Part shown: positions 51,938-61,290 of the stretch, piece after piece | How positions within the stretch are numbered: position 1 is the stretch's first letter | How the letters are laid out: every line of letters starts with the position of its first letter | Origin: Granulicella mallensis | GTDB taxonomy: Bacteria; Acidobacteriota; Terriglobia; Terriglobales; Acidobacteriaceae | Assembly (NCBI RefSeq): GCF_014203225.1 | Contig: NZ_JACHIO010000028.1 | Location: 19,497 to 83,496 of the forward strand | DNA: 64,000 nucleotides | Direction: 5' to 3' | Translations under genes and position numbers: made by a program | Notes under the pieces: generated by a model | Told to the model about the DNA's origin: nothing | The model's database searches: none | Seen by the model: only the letters and a program-made list of their open reading frames with translations

Positions 51938-53350
51938 ATGTCTCAAAGGGACCGAAGGTGGGCTGTCGCGACGCTGCTCTTGCTGGCGGGCACCGGGCTG
52001 CGTCTCCTGTTCATCCAGTACCACGCAAGATTTGTGGGCGATCCGGAGATCTATGCCGATCTTGCCCAGAATATGTTTGCCCATCATATTTATGGGGTCA
52101 CGGAAGCCACCGGAATACGCCAGACCCTGATGCGCCTGCCGGGATATCCCTTTTTTCTCGGCCTGTGCTTTGCGGTATTCGGCAATGAAAACTTTCTTGC
52201 CGTGACCGGGGTACAGGCTGTCCTCAGCCTTGTCGAATGCTGTCTTCTGGCTGCTCTTGCCGCACGGCTGAGGGGTCGCCGGGCCGGGCTGATAGCGCTT
52301 GGCCTGGCGGCTCTTTGCCCGTTTACCGCAAACTATGCCGCCATTCCGCTTACGGAGACCCTCAGCCTGTTCTTCATTACCATGGCGTTTTTCTCCCTGC
52401 AACGATGGATGGGGGAGCGGCAGCACGGAAGGCCGGGAAACGTCTGGCTCCTCTCGCTCGGGTCTGCGTCGGCCCTCGCCGTGCTGATCAGGCCGGACCA
52501 GGCGCTGCTGCCGATGGTGGTGGTTCCGGCGGTGCTGTGGGTGGGACTTCGAGAGAGGAGAGGGGGAGTGCTCAAGCGCGCACTGCCTGCGGCAAGCGTA
52601 GCCGTCATCGTGGCCTTGCCTCTGTTGCTGTGGGGTGTTCGCAACTGGCGCGTCTTTCACGTGGTGCAGCCGCTGGCGCCACGTTATGCGACCGATCCCG
52701 GCGAGCCTATCTCTTATGGCTTTCAGCGCTGGTATAAGACCTGGGCCATCGATTTCAAATCGACGGTGGACGTGTACTGGACCTATGACGGGTCGCCGCT
52801 CGCGATGACCGATCTTCCGCCGCGAGCCTTCGACAATGCCGCGCAGCGCCAGGAGACGGAGCGAGTCTACGCGCAGTACAACGAGGTCAGTGCGGCGAAC
52901 CCAGAGTCCGACGACGCGTTCGGGAGGCTGGCCGCGCAGCGCATTGCGGCGCATCCGCTGCGTTATTACATCCTGTTGCCAATAGCGAAGCTGGCGGACA
53001 TGTGGCTGCGTCCCCGGACCGAGTTGATGAAGATCCCGATCGACTGGTGGAACTGGCGTGCCCATCCAAAGAGATCGGCGTTCAGCTTCGGCTATGCGTT
53101 ACTGAATGCCCTGTATCTGGCGTTGGCCTGGGTAGGATTATGGCGTTGGCGGCGGCAGGGCTGGAGCGGATATAGCGTGCTGGCCTACGCCATGATCCTC
53201 TTCGTGCTGCTGCGTTGCGTGCTGCTGGCAACGATCGACAACTCCGAGCCACGGTACACGCTGGAGTGCTTTCCGGTGGTGATCCTTCTGGCTGCCTTCG
53301 CGTTAGTACGTCAGGAGACTAGTGCGGAATGTGCTGAGCCTTTTTGCTGA
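51938..53350 (+). CDS. Membrane glycosyltransferase-like protein (GT39/ArnT fold)
   Basis: A 470-residue protein with about ten membrane helices. DPEIYADLAQNMFAHHIYGV in the first loop, with an acidic pair, followed by RLPGYPFFLGLCFAVFG is the pattern of the PMT/ArnT (GT-C) superfamily, which uses polyprenyl-phosphate sugars. A C-terminal NSEPRYTLECFPVVILLAAFA is also typical. The sugar and target are unknown. Its last 32 bases overlap the convergent LolA-like gene. Confidence 0.85.
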   Translation: MSQRDRRWAVATLLLLAGTGLRLLFIQYHARFVGDPEIYADLAQNMFAHHIYGVTEATGIRQTLMRLPGYPFFLGLCFAVFGNENFLAVTGVQAVLSLVECCLLAALAARLRGRRAGLIALGLAALCPFTANYAAIPLTETLSLFFITMAFFSLQRWMGERQHGRPGNVWLLSLGSASALAVLIRPDQALLPMVVVPAVLWVGLRERRGGVLKRALPAASVAVIVALPLLLWGVRNWRVFHVVQPLAPRYATDPGEPISYGFQRWYKTWAIDFKSTVDVYWTYDGSPLAMTDLPPRAFDNAAQRQETERVYAQYNEVSAANPESDDAFGRLAAQRIAAHPLRYYILLPIAKLADMWLRPRTELMKIPIDWWNWRAHPKRSAFSFGYALLNALYLALAWVGLWRWRRQGWSGYSVLAYAMILFVLLRCVLLATIDNSEPRYTLECFPVVILLAAFALVRQETSAECAEPFC

Positions 53351-54035
53351 TCTCATAGGGCTTCGTGTCGATGTGTTCATTGAGCCGAATGTTGGAGTAG
53401 GTTGTGGTGCGACTGTCACCATTGGGTTGCTCGAAGAGCTGTTTGAGCGAGATCCCTCGCTGAGGATCCACCCAGATCGTGACGCGGGTAAACATGTCGC
53501 TTACCCCAGGGTCCTTGCTGACCAGGATGAGCTTTGCGGTGTTCACCTGCTTCGTTCCGTCGCTGAGGGGTTCGTTACGGTCATAGGTGATCGTCCACGC
53601 CTTGGCGAGATCGCTACCGCTGCCGCCGAAGCCGAGCGTAAGAAAGCTCTCGTACTTCGCCTGGTTTGCTCCGGCCTTGAAGACGTCGTCCTGATTTGTG
53701 CCGGGCGAATACATCTGCAGCGTGCTGCCATCATAGACAAGGATCTTGGCCGGCGATTTTGTGGGTTTGCCGTCGGGGGTGCTGTTGAAGAAGACGGCGC
53801 CCATCTGCTGTCCTTTGCCTGAGCGTTCGACATAGATCGTGCCGGTCTCAATGGAATGATCCCGGACAACCCGTGTGTAGTTGTCATAGCTGACGTCGGA
53901 CTGCACATTGTGGAACTTCGCGGAGGCGGTATCGAGCTGATGGAGCACGTCCGTAAGTTGCGGCGAAGGAGCCTGTGCGTGGAGCGCGGTGGAGGTCAGC
54001 GCAAGAGCGAGGGCTGTAGTGAAGAGCTTCTTCAT
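53319..54035 (-). CDS. LolA-like outer-membrane lipoprotein sorting protein
   Basis: A 238-residue exported protein. The signal peptide (ending ALHAQA) is followed by LTDVLHQLDTASAKFHNVQSDVSYDNYTRV, the standard opening of LolA/LolB-type beta-barrels, and the domain continues with GTIYVERSGKGQQMGAVFF and KLILVSKDPGVSDMFTRVTIWVDPQRGISLKQLFEQPNGDSRTTTYSNIRLN. It may carry lipoproteins across the periplasm or be a related carrier. ATG at 54035 has AGGAGA 10 bases upstream. It overlaps the GT39-like gene tail to tail by 32 bases. Confidence 0.82.
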   Translation of the reverse strand: MKKLFTTALALALTSTALHAQAPSPQLTDVLHQLDTASAKFHNVQSDVSYDNYTRVVRDHSIETGTIYVERSGKGQQMGAVFFNSTPDGKPTKSPAKILVYDGSTLQMYSPGTNQDDVFKAGANQAKYESFLTLGFGGSGSDLAKAWTITYDRNEPLSDGTKQVNTAKLILVSKDPGVSDMFTRVTIWVDPQRGISLKQLFEQPNGDSRTTTYSNIRLNEHIDTKPYEISKKAQHIPH

Positions 54036-54142
54036 AAAACGCGATCTCCTGCGAAGCGGCGATTTGGTCTGAGACAGACGCAACGAACAGTCATGTCGTT
54101 AGATGAGCTGGAGAGAAAAGCGTTATCTAACGCCTTCGCAAT

Positions 54143-54532
54143 TTAGAGGCCGGAACGCAATACCGTGGCATCATAAGCCACGATCTTGCCCTTGGTGTCC
54201 GGTACAGGTTTGTACTGCTCGAGCTTTACCTCACCCGAGATGGGTTCGATCACGCTCAGCAGAGCTTTGCGAATCTCTACATCGGTCGATGCCCCGTCGA
54301 GATCTTCGGCACGAACCTCATACACAAAGCGAGCCTCGTTGCTATTGCCACTAGCTTCCTTTACCAGCACTTCACTGCCATGCAGCGGAACGGTGGTTAC
54401 CGGCTTGTCTTTGAAGTCGATAAAGCGCGGCGAGACAAACACAAAGAGCAGGATGGCCGTGACCATCACGTCGTAGTGAAAGCTGCCGCGTTCGTAAGAC
54501 CAGAAAAAGTAACTGCGAATTAAACGGGTCAT
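54143..54532 (-). CDS. Small membrane-anchored protein coupled to serS
   Basis: A 129-residue protein with one membrane segment (about residues 22-36, [16 protein letters not shown]) and an extracytoplasmic beta-rich domain ([57 protein letters not shown]). I do not recognise a named family. Its start overlaps the serS stop by 4 bases (ATGA), so it is translated together with serS. The frame is open far upstream inside serS, but those residues are not like a real protein. Confidence 0.75.
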   Translation of the reverse strand: MTRLIRSYFFWSYERGSFHYDVMVTAILLFVFVSPRFIDFKDKPVTTVPLHGSEVLVKEASGNSNEARFVYEVRAEDLDGASTDVEIRKALLSVIEPISGEVKLEQYKPVPDTKGKIVAYDATVLRSGL

Positions 54533-55860
54533 CGTGCACGCCCCAGGGATTGCTTGGTAATCACGGTCTCTCCGCCCATATAGGGCTGCAGTGCATCCGG
54601 GATACGCACGGAGCCATCTGCCTGCTGGTAGTTCTCCAGAATCGCAAGATAGGTGCGTCCAACGGCAAGGCCGCTGCCGTTGAGCGTATGGACGAACTCC
54701 GTTTTGTTCGAGCCAGCTGGCTTGTAGCGGATGTTCGCACGCCGCGCCTGGAAGCTCTCGAAGTTCGAGCAGGAGGAGATCTCGCGATAGGTCTCCTGAC
54801 CGGGAACCCACACTTCGAGGTCGTAGGTCTTGGAGGAGCTGAAGCCCATGTCTCCGGTGCAGAGCAGCATGCGACGATAGGGAAGGCCCAGGCGCTCGAG
54901 CACAGACTCGGCGTCGCGCGTCAGCTTTTCATGTTCGGCAGAAGAGTCCTCAGGCCGGGCGAACTTCACAAGCTCGACCTTCTGGAACTGGTGCTGGCGG
55001 ATCATGCCGCGCACGTCCTTGCCGTAGGAGCCGGCCTCGGAGCGGAAGCAGGGGGTGTAGGCCGTGAATGAGATTGTGCCGTCGCTCAGATCGATTGTTT
55101 CGTCACGAAAGAGGTTTGTGACCGGGACCTCCGCCGTAGGGATCAGCCAGTGGTCGTTCTCCTGCAACTGCCCGGATATGTACGGACCTTTGTCGTCGCA
55201 GTGGAAGAGGTCTTCAGCGAACTTCGGAAGCTGCCCCGTGCCGAAGAGAGAGCTGGAGTTCACCATGAAGGGTGGCAGCACTTCAGCGTAACCGTTCTCT
55301 CGGGTGTGCAGGTCGAGCATGAAGTTGGCCAGCGCCCTCTCCAGGCGAGCACCCGCGCCGAAGTGGACGACGAAGCGCGAGCCGGAGATCTTGGCCGCGC
55401 GGCCAAAGTCGAGGATGCCGAGCTCTTCGCCGATCTCCCAGTGGGGCTTGGCGGGGAAGTCGAACTTCGTGGGCTCGCCCCAGGTTTTTTCGCAGACGTT
55501 GTCGTGCTCGGAACTGCCTGCGGGCACGCCGTCCTGCGGCAGGTTGGGCAGGCCCTGAAGCAGGTCGCGCAGCTTGGCATCGGCGGCGCTGGCAGCGGCT
55601 TCGAGGGCGGCTGTCCGGTCCTTCAGCTCGCCGGAGCGCTGGCTGATGGCGGCGACGTCTCCGCCGGCACGCTTGAGCTTGGCGAACTCTTCGGAGAGCG
55701 CGTTGCGCTGTGCCTTGAGGGTTTCGGCCTCGGTAATCGCAGTGCGGCGCTCCGCATCGAGCCGCTCAAAGTCGGCAAGGATCGACGGATCAGCGCCGCG
55801 AGAGCGCAGTTTTTCTTCTACGAGCGGCAGGTTCGCCCGGACAAAAGCTAAATCGTGCAT
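54529..55860 (-). CDS. serS: Serine--tRNA ligase
   Basis: A 443-residue class II aminoacyl-tRNA synthetase. The N-terminal coiled-coil arm (about 25-110, [29 protein letters not shown]) binds tRNA-Ser; the catalytic core shows motif 2 ([21 protein letters not shown]) and motif 3 ([18 protein letters not shown]), with TAEVPVTN. It is essential for translation and is of usual length. Class II serS is normally single-copy. Confidence 0.97.
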   Translation of the reverse strand: MHDLAFVRANLPLVEEKLRSRGADPSILADFERLDAERRTAITEAETLKAQRNALSEEFAKLKRAGGDVAAISQRSGELKDRTAALEAAASAADAKLRDLLQGLPNLPQDGVPAGSSEHDNVCEKTWGEPTKFDFPAKPHWEIGEELGILDFGRAAKISGSRFVVHFGAGARLERALANFMLDLHTRENGYAEVLPPFMVNSSSLFGTGQLPKFAEDLFHCDDKGPYISGQLQENDHWLIPTAEVPVTNLFRDETIDLSDGTISFTAYTPCFRSEAGSYGKDVRGMIRQHQFQKVELVKFARPEDSSAEHEKLTRDAESVLERLGLPYRRMLLCTGDMGFSSSKTYDLEVWVPGQETYREISSCSNFESFQARRANIRYKPAGSNKTEFVHTLNGSGLAVGRTYLAILENYQQADGSVRIPDALQPYMGGETVITKQSLGRAR

Positions 55861-55937
55861 ACCAAGCTATTCTAGCTGCATTACCCGGCGGGAATGTGCA
55901 GGGGCAGGGTAAGTTAAAGCAATCAAAAGGGGATTCG

Positions 55938-56978
55938 ATGGGCATTGCAAAGACCTCCATAACGGCAATCCTGCTTGGCGCGGCCATGGCGGTGGCCCAG
56001 GCTCAGGCTGCACCAGCGCTCTCGGACGATCCGGCTTTGCTCGCGCAACTGCAACCGATTCTGGCCGCGCACCATGGAAAAGTGGCTCTGTATGCCGTGC
56101 AGTTGAACACCGGGAAGGCCGTGGGGATCGACCAGAATCTACCGGTGCAGACGGCCTCGGACATCAAGCTGGCGATTTTGTATGAGGCGATGCTCGAGGT
56201 CCGCGAGGGCAAAGCGCACTGGGACGAAAAGCTGGTGCTGAGGCCGGGCGATCCGGTGCCCGGATCGGGAGTGCTCACCTTCTTCGACACGCCCCTGACC
56301 CTCACGCTGAAGGACGCGCTGACCATGATGGTGATCGTCAGCGACAATACCGCAACGAATCTGATGATCGACCGCTTCGGCACGGACACCGTCAATGCTC
56401 GGATGGCCTCGTTGGGGCTGGTGAACACGCACCTCTACAAGAAGATCATGAAGCCCGCTACAGGCCCCATGCCCGCTGACCAGCCGAAGTTTGGCCTCGG
56501 CAAGACGACTGCCTATGAGATGGCGACGCTGATGGCCCGGATCGGACGATGCGAACTGCACGCCGACGCTCCACGAACGGCCCCGGTGCCGCCAACCTCC
56601 AGCGAGGGCTTTGCCAAGCCCGATGCGCAGGATCTGGCGGTCTGCGCGGTGGGGCTGAAGATGCTGAGCAACCAGTTCTATCGCGAGACGATTCCGCGCT
56701 ACCTGGAGACCGTCGACTCCAGTGAGACGGGCACAGCGATCGCCAGCAAGACCGGGAGCCTGAACGCGGTGCGCAACGATGTGGCTATCGTCGCCGGCAA
56801 GAGCGGCCCGATGGTGCTGGCGATCTTTACCTACGACAATGCCGACCACGGCTGGACGGTGGACAACGAGGGGGAAGTCACCATTGCGAAGCTGGCAAAG
56901 GCGATCGTGACGGACTGGTCGCCCTCCGGGATCGACGGCAAAACGCTGGTGCCGGGGCTGGGATTGGACGTGAAATAA
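55938..56978 (+). CDS. Exported serine hydrolase (class A beta-lactamase-like, no omega-loop Glu seen)
   Basis: A 346-residue exported protein with a signal peptide (ending AVAQAQA). It has the three class A/penicillin-binding motifs: SDIK (SxxK, about residue 82), VSDN (about 140) and SKTGS (about 285). The ExxLN motif of the omega loop, needed for deacylation by true class A beta-lactamases, is not seen between SDN and KTG. It is therefore better called a serine hydrolase or D,D-peptidase-like enzyme than a beta-lactamase. The ATG at 55938 gives a good signal peptide. Confidence 0.82.
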   Translation: MGIAKTSITAILLGAAMAVAQAQAAPALSDDPALLAQLQPILAAHHGKVALYAVQLNTGKAVGIDQNLPVQTASDIKLAILYEAMLEVREGKAHWDEKLVLRPGDPVPGSGVLTFFDTPLTLTLKDALTMMVIVSDNTATNLMIDRFGTDTVNARMASLGLVNTHLYKKIMKPATGPMPADQPKFGLGKTTAYEMATLMARIGRCELHADAPRTAPVPPTSSEGFAKPDAQDLAVCAVGLKMLSNQFYRETIPRYLETVDSSETGTAIASKTGSLNAVRNDVAIVAGKSGPMVLAIFTYDNADHGWTVDNEGEVTIAKLAKAIVTDWSPSGIDGKTLVPGLGLDVK

Positions 56979-57025
56979 GGGGTTGCGCACCCTTTGCGTA
57001 GAAATGCGTCTATAAAATGTAGAGG

Positions 57026-57634
57026 GTGGGTAAGACGTTCGACATGGAAGAGGCAACATTGGAGCAGCAGATACCAGAGACAGCCGAGACATCGGCACCG
57101 CAAAAAAGTCCGGGCCTGCGCTCGTGGATGACGGACCTGCTCTTCGCGGGCGTGGCTTCGGCGTTCATCATTCTGTTTCTGTATCAGCCGGTGCGCGTGG
57201 AAGGCACGAGCATGCTGCCGGTGCTGCAAGACCAGGATCGGCTGTTCATCGATAAGTTTGCCTACTCCCACCTCGGTACCCTGGTGGGGGAGCAGATCCA
57301 TCGCGGCGACGTTGTGGTGTTTCTATATCCGCACGACCACTCGAAGAGCTACATCAAGCGCGTGATCGCGCTGCCGGGAGACTCGCTGCGGATCGACCAC
57401 GGAACAGTGTGGGTGAATGGAACGCCGCTCAAGGAAAGCTACGTCCCGCTGAAGTACGAAGACGACCGCTCCCAGCCGGAGATGGCCATTCCGAATGGTG
57501 AGTACTTTGTGATGGGCGACCATCGCTCCATCTCCAGCGACAGCCGCGACTTCGGCCCGGTAGAGCGGAACCTGATCTATGGCCGGGCCGCCTTTGTGTA
57601 CTGGCCGATGGATCAGGCGGGCGTAGTCCGCTAA
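57026..57634 (+). CDS. lepB: Signal peptidase I
   Basis: A 202-residue type I signal peptidase, which removes signal peptides at the outer face of the inner membrane. One N-terminal membrane segment (about 35-55) precedes the catalytic serine in VEGTSMLPVLQDQDRL and the lysine in KSYIKRVIALPGDSL, followed by the conserved GDHRSISSDSRDFGPV. GTG at 57026 or ATG at 57044 could be the start; both leave the membrane anchor whole. Its last 4 bases overlap convergent tpiA. Confidence 0.95.
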   Translation: MGKTFDMEEATLEQQIPETAETSAPQKSPGLRSWMTDLLFAGVASAFIILFLYQPVRVEGTSMLPVLQDQDRLFIDKFAYSHLGTLVGEQIHRGDVVVFLYPHDHSKSYIKRVIALPGDSLRIDHGTVWVNGTPLKESYVPLKYEDDRSQPEMAIPNGEYFVMGDHRSISSDSRDFGPVERNLIYGRAAFVYWPMDQAGVVR

Positions 57635-58383
57635 ACGTAGTGCACGATGTTGGCGAAGGTTGTGGGCACCAGGCTGGCGCCGCCGACCAGTGCTCCGTCG
57701 ATCTGCGCCTGCTGCATGAGCGCGCTGATGTTCTCCGGCTTGACGGAGCCACCGTAGAGGATGCGGGTGTTTTCCGCAGTCTGCTCGCCACAGCAGTGGC
57801 TTATTTCGTGGCGAATAATCTTGTGGGCCTCGGCGGCTACCTCGGGTGAGGCCGTAGAGCCGGTGCCGATAGCCCAGATGGGCTCATAAGCGATGACCAG
57901 TCGGCGGGCCTCATTGGCAGAGATATTACGCAGCGCGGCACGAACCTGGCTGCGTAGTGTCTCTTCCGTCTTCATGTCCTCACGCTCGGCCAGCAGTTCG
58001 CCCACGCAGACGATCGGTGTGATGCCGTGGTTGATCGCGGCCTTCAGCTTGAGGTTCACGCGCTCATAGGTCTCGTTGAAGTAGAGCCGCTGCTCGGAGT
58101 GGCCGAGCAGGACGTGCCGGCAGCCGATGGAGACGAGCATCGTTGGCGAGGTCTGGCCGGTATAGGGGCCTTCGTTGAGCCAGTGCATGTTCTGCGCGCA
58201 GCCACGGACGTTGGTGCCGATGGTCGCCTCCAGCACATAGCCGAGCGAGCTCATGGTCGGGCAGACGAGAATCTCATCGCGCGTGTGGTCTTCGACCAGG
58301 GGAAGAAAGGCGTCGAGAAAGGCCAGCGACTCCTTGGGTGTTTTATACATCTTCCAGTTGCCGGCGATGATGGGCTTGCGCAT
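57631..58383 (-). CDS. tpiA: Triosephosphate isomerase
   Basis: A 250-residue glycolytic enzyme that converts dihydroxyacetone phosphate to glyceraldehyde 3-phosphate. Visible are AGNWKMYKT with the catalytic lysine, the histidine in LGHSEQRLYF, and the catalytic glutamate in VIAYEPIWAIGTG, then LYGGSVKPENI. pgk lies just beyond a small gene on the same strand, so the two glycolytic genes are near each other but not adjacent. Confidence 0.97.
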   Translation of the reverse strand: MRKPIIAGNWKMYKTPKESLAFLDAFLPLVEDHTRDEILVCPTMSSLGYVLEATIGTNVRGCAQNMHWLNEGPYTGQTSPTMLVSIGCRHVLLGHSEQRLYFNETYERVNLKLKAAINHGITPIVCVGELLAEREDMKTEETLRSQVRAALRNISANEARRLVIAYEPIWAIGTGSTASPEVAAEAHKIIRHEISHCCGEQTAENTRILYGGSVKPENISALMQQAQIDGALVGGASLVPTTFANIVHYV

Positions 58384-58513
58384 GCGTTCGAGACTCCAAT
58401 AAAGGCTGTGGTCAGTGGAGATTACGGGGTAGGTGGGTGGAATGGCAAGAGGGGATGGCCGAAATTCGGACGCTGCTGGTGCTATGGCGTCCGCGCGGTT
58501 ATGCTCTGAGTTT

Positions 58514-58571
58514 CGAGATGCGAGTGCCGAGTATCGAGTTGCTTACTCGAGTCTCGCAGCTCGAGTCTTGA
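58514..58571 (+). repeat. Degenerate 7-bp tandem repeat (CGAGTNN)
   Basis: CGAG recurs at 58514, 58521, 58528 and 58535, each 7 bases apart, then at 58548 and 58562 with a related CGCAG at 58555. The units read CGAGATG, CGAGTGC, CGAGTAT, CGAGTTG, then CGAGTCT twice. One base of phase is lost between the two parts. Short heptamer arrays of this kind occur next to S23-type genes and in other bacteria as unstable repeats. Confidence 0.75.
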
Positions 58572-58601
58572 AACTCAAAGCAGGCACTAGGAGCTCGAAC
58601 C

Positions 58602-58949
58602 GTGCAGGATTTCCGCAATATCGAATTTTGGCGTAAAGCCCATGTCCTGGTTCTGGCTATCTACCGGGAGACCCAGTCGCTGCCCAAAGAAGAGGTATTC
58701 GGTTTGACGATTCAATTGCGGCGCAGTGCCACTGCGATTGCAACACGGATTGCGGAGGGATGCGGACGCGAGAACAACCTGGAGTTTGCTGCCGACCTGC
58801 GGAAGGCGCAGGCAAGCTGCAATGAGTTGGAATACCTGATTGAGCTGGCTAAAGATCTGACCTACTGGAAGCCGGAATCATCCGCGAAGTTGACGGCGGA
58901 AGCCATCGAGGTTCGCAAGATGATTCACGGCTACCTGCGCAAGTTTTAG
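58602..58949 (+). CDS. Four-helix-bundle protein, S23/23S-rRNA-intervening-sequence type
   Basis: A 115-residue protein of the S23/four-helix-bundle family: NIEFWRKAHVLVLAIYRET, IQLRRSATAIATRIAEGCGRENNLEFAADLRKAQASCNELEYLIELAKDL, ending in ITGYLRKF-like residues (MIHGYLRKF). Proteins of this family are encoded in 23S rRNA intervening sequences of some bacteria and as stand-alone genes elsewhere; avd-type relatives work with diversity-generating retroelements. Here it stands alone with a GTG start and no retroelement nearby. Its stop touches the convergent pgk stop with no base between. Confidence 0.87.
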   Translation: MQDFRNIEFWRKAHVLVLAIYRETQSLPKEEVFGLTIQLRRSATAIATRIAEGCGRENNLEFAADLRKAQASCNELEYLIELAKDLTYWKPESSAKLTAEAIEVRKMIHGYLRKF

Positions 58950-60161
58950 CTACTTGTCCGTAAGCGCCGCTACTCCGGGGAGTGTCTTGCCTTCGAGGAA
59001 CTCCAGGCTCGCGCCGCCGCCGGTAGAGATGTGCGTGATCTTGTCCGCTACGCCGGAGTTGTGCAGTGCCGCCACGGAGTCTCCGCCGCCGACGATGGTG
59101 ATGGCATCTTCGTTCTTCGCGAGAGCCTTGGCGATGGCATTGGTGCCCTTGGCGAAGGGTGCGAGTTCAGCGACGCCCATCGGGCCGTTCCAGACGATGG
59201 TGGCTGCCTCGGCGATCTCGGCTGCAAAGAGCTTAATCGTCTCAGGGCCGATATCGAGTGCCATCAGGTCGGCGGGGAAGGGCTTGGTACCACTGAAAAT
59301 CTGAGTCTTCGCGTCGGCGCCGAACTTGTCGGCGAGGATGTGGTCGACGGGCAGCAGGAACTTCACGCCACGGGCTTCGGCCTTTTCAAGGGCCGCACGC
59401 GCGACGTCGTACTTGTCGGCCTCCACAAGCGATTTGCCTGTGGTCTGGCCCTGCGCATTGAGGAAGGTGTAGGCCATCGCGCCGCCGATCAGCAGGGCAT
59501 CGACCTTGTTGAGAAGGGCATTGATGACTTCGATCTTGTCCGAGACCTTGGCTCCGCCAATGATGGCGACAAACGGCCGGTTCGGCTCGGCGACGGCTTT
59601 GCCGAGATAGTTCAGTTCCTTCTCCATCAGCAGGCCCGCGGCGGACTGGGCGACGAAGTGCGTAATGCCCTCGGTGGAAGCGTGGGCACGGTGGGCCGCG
59701 CCAAAGGCGTCGTTTACGTAGATGTCGCAGAGCTGTGCGAGCTGCCTGGCGAAGGCCGGGTCGTTGGCCTCTTCTTCCGCGTGGAAGCGCAGGTTCTCAA
59801 GCAGCAGCGTCTGGCCGGGCTCGAGGTTGTCGGCCAGTTCGATGGCCACCGGCCCTACGCAGTCGGGGGCGAAGGCGACGTTTTCATCCGGGTCGAGCAC
59901 GTGGTCAAGCAGCGAGCGCAGGCGATCGACGACGGGGCGCAGGCTCATCGCGTCGACGTGCTTGCCCTTGGGGCGGCCGAGGTGTGCGGCGAGGATTACG
60001 CGGGCCTTGCGGCGCAGCGCGTACTCGATGGTGGGGATCGTTTCGCGGATGCGTGTGTCGTCGGTGATGGTGCCCTCTTTGGAGAGGGGCACATTGAAGT
60101 CGACGCGGATGAGCACGCGCTTACCGGTGAGATCGAGGTCGCGAATCGAGAGCTTGTGCAT
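58950..60161 (-). CDS. pgk: Phosphoglycerate kinase
   Basis: A 403-residue glycolytic kinase. N-terminal substrate-binding residues appear in [29 protein letters not shown] and [10 protein letters not shown]; the nucleotide domain shows [17 protein letters not shown] and [12 protein letters not shown], then [15 protein letters not shown]. Typical length. It is followed by tpiA on the same strand after the S23-type gene region. Confidence 0.97.
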   Translation of the reverse strand: MHKLSIRDLDLTGKRVLIRVDFNVPLSKEGTITDDTRIRETIPTIEYALRRKARVILAAHLGRPKGKHVDAMSLRPVVDRLRSLLDHVLDPDENVAFAPDCVGPVAIELADNLEPGQTLLLENLRFHAEEEANDPAFARQLAQLCDIYVNDAFGAAHRAHASTEGITHFVAQSAAGLLMEKELNYLGKAVAEPNRPFVAIIGGAKVSDKIEVINALLNKVDALLIGGAMAYTFLNAQGQTTGKSLVEADKYDVARAALEKAEARGVKFLLPVDHILADKFGADAKTQIFSGTKPFPADLMALDIGPETIKLFAAEIAEAATIVWNGPMGVAELAPFAKGTNAIAKALAKNEDAITIVGGGDSVAALHNSGVADKITHISTGGGASLEFLEGKTLPGVAALTDK

Positions 60162-60279
60162 TGCCAGAAGGATAACCGACTGGAGGGTAGATCGTCAGAG
60201 CAACCGCTTATGGGCCATAAGAACTTCTGCTTGGACGCCCGGTTTGGAGGGGTTGAAAGTGGAAGTCGAGGCAAGGAAT

Positions 60280-61290
60280 ATGACGACCCAAACGGCAGTT
60301 CAAGCAGTTCCGGAGAAGGCAGTAGCGTTCAAGACACTCAACAGCAAGACCGTGTTCTTCCTCGGATTGCTGATCGCGGCCAGCGGTATTGTGTCGCCGC
60401 CGGTGGCCCTGGTGGGAGGCATCGCGTTCGGCTTCTCGGTGGACCACCCCTTGCGGGCCGAGGCGGGTTCGCTGGCAAAGTTCCTGTTGCAGGCCTCGGT
60501 AGTGGCTCTGGGCTTTGGGATGAACGTGCAGCAGGTGGTGCATGCGGGCCGCTCAGGATTCCTCTACACGGCGGTGAGCATCACGGTCGCGCTGGGGCTT
60601 GGGCTGCTCCTGGGCAAGCTGCTGAAGGTCGGGGGCAAGGCATCGTTCCTGATCGCGGCAGGCACGGCCATCTGCGGCGGGAGTGCAATCGCCGCGCTGG
60701 CCCCGATTACGGAGGCGGGGGAGGAAGAGATCAGCGTATCGATGGGCACGGTATTTCTTCTGAACTCGGTGGCCCTGCTGCTGTTCCCGGCTGTGGGCTG
60801 GGCGCTGCATCTGAGCCAGAACCAGTTCGGCCTATGGGCTGCGCTGGCCATCCACGACACGAGCTCCGTGGTAGGAGCAGCGGCGAAGTATGGCGACCAG
60901 GCATTGGCTATCGGAACGACCGTAAAGCTGGCGCGAGCGTTGTGGATTGTGCCGGTGTCGTTGATTACGGCGACGTTCATTGCGCGAAGCAGTACACGGA
61001 GTTCCGATGCGGGACCGAGGGTCGGGGTAAAGATTCCATGGTTCATCGTGATGTTCTGCGCGGCTGCCGCGTTCAGCACCTACCTGCCTGCCTTGCACCC
61101 CATGTTCGGTGCGCTGAACCATCTCGGCAAGGTGGGATTGACCGCGACGCTGTTTCTGATCGGAACGAGCCTGTCGAAGAAGACACTAAAGCAGGTGGGC
61201 GTCAGGCCACTGGTGCAGGGAGTCGTGCTTTGGGTGATTGTGGCCGGGGCATCGCTGGCTGCGATCTACTTTCGCGTGATCTCGATCTAG
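60280..61290 (+). CDS. YeiH family putative sulfate exporter
   Basis: A 336-residue protein with about ten membrane helices. SVDHPLRAEAGSLAKFLLQASVVALGFGMNVQQVV, FLIAAGTAICGGSAIAALAPIT and WAALAIHDTSSVVGAAAKYGDQAL are signature stretches of the YeiH/UPF0324 family (putative sulfate exporters). The ATG at 60280 has AAGGA just before it and gives the family length. Members are often regulated by a LysR-type YeiE; here a LysR gene is convergent with a 4-base overlap. Confidence 0.88.
   Translation: MTTQTAVQAVPEKAVAFKTLNSKTVFFLGLLIAASGIVSPPVALVGGIAFGFSVDHPLRAEAGSLAKFLLQASVVALGFGMNVQQVVHAGRSGFLYTAVSITVALGLGLLLGKLLKVGGKASFLIAAGTAICGGSAIAALAPITEAGEEEISVSMGTVFLLNSVALLLFPAVGWALHLSQNQFGLWAALAIHDTSSVVGAAAKYGDQALAIGTTVKLARALWIVPVSLITATFIARSSTRSSDAGPRVGVKIPWFIVMFCAAAAFSTYLPALHPMFGALNHLGKVGLTATLFLIGTSLSKKTLKQVGVRPLVQGVVLWVIVAGASLAAIYFRVISI

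Noticed and set aside
58602..58949. Avd subunit of a diversity-generating retroelement
   Set aside because: The protein is in the same general fold group, but no reverse transcriptase, template repeat or variable-repeat gene is near; a plain S23-type protein fits better.
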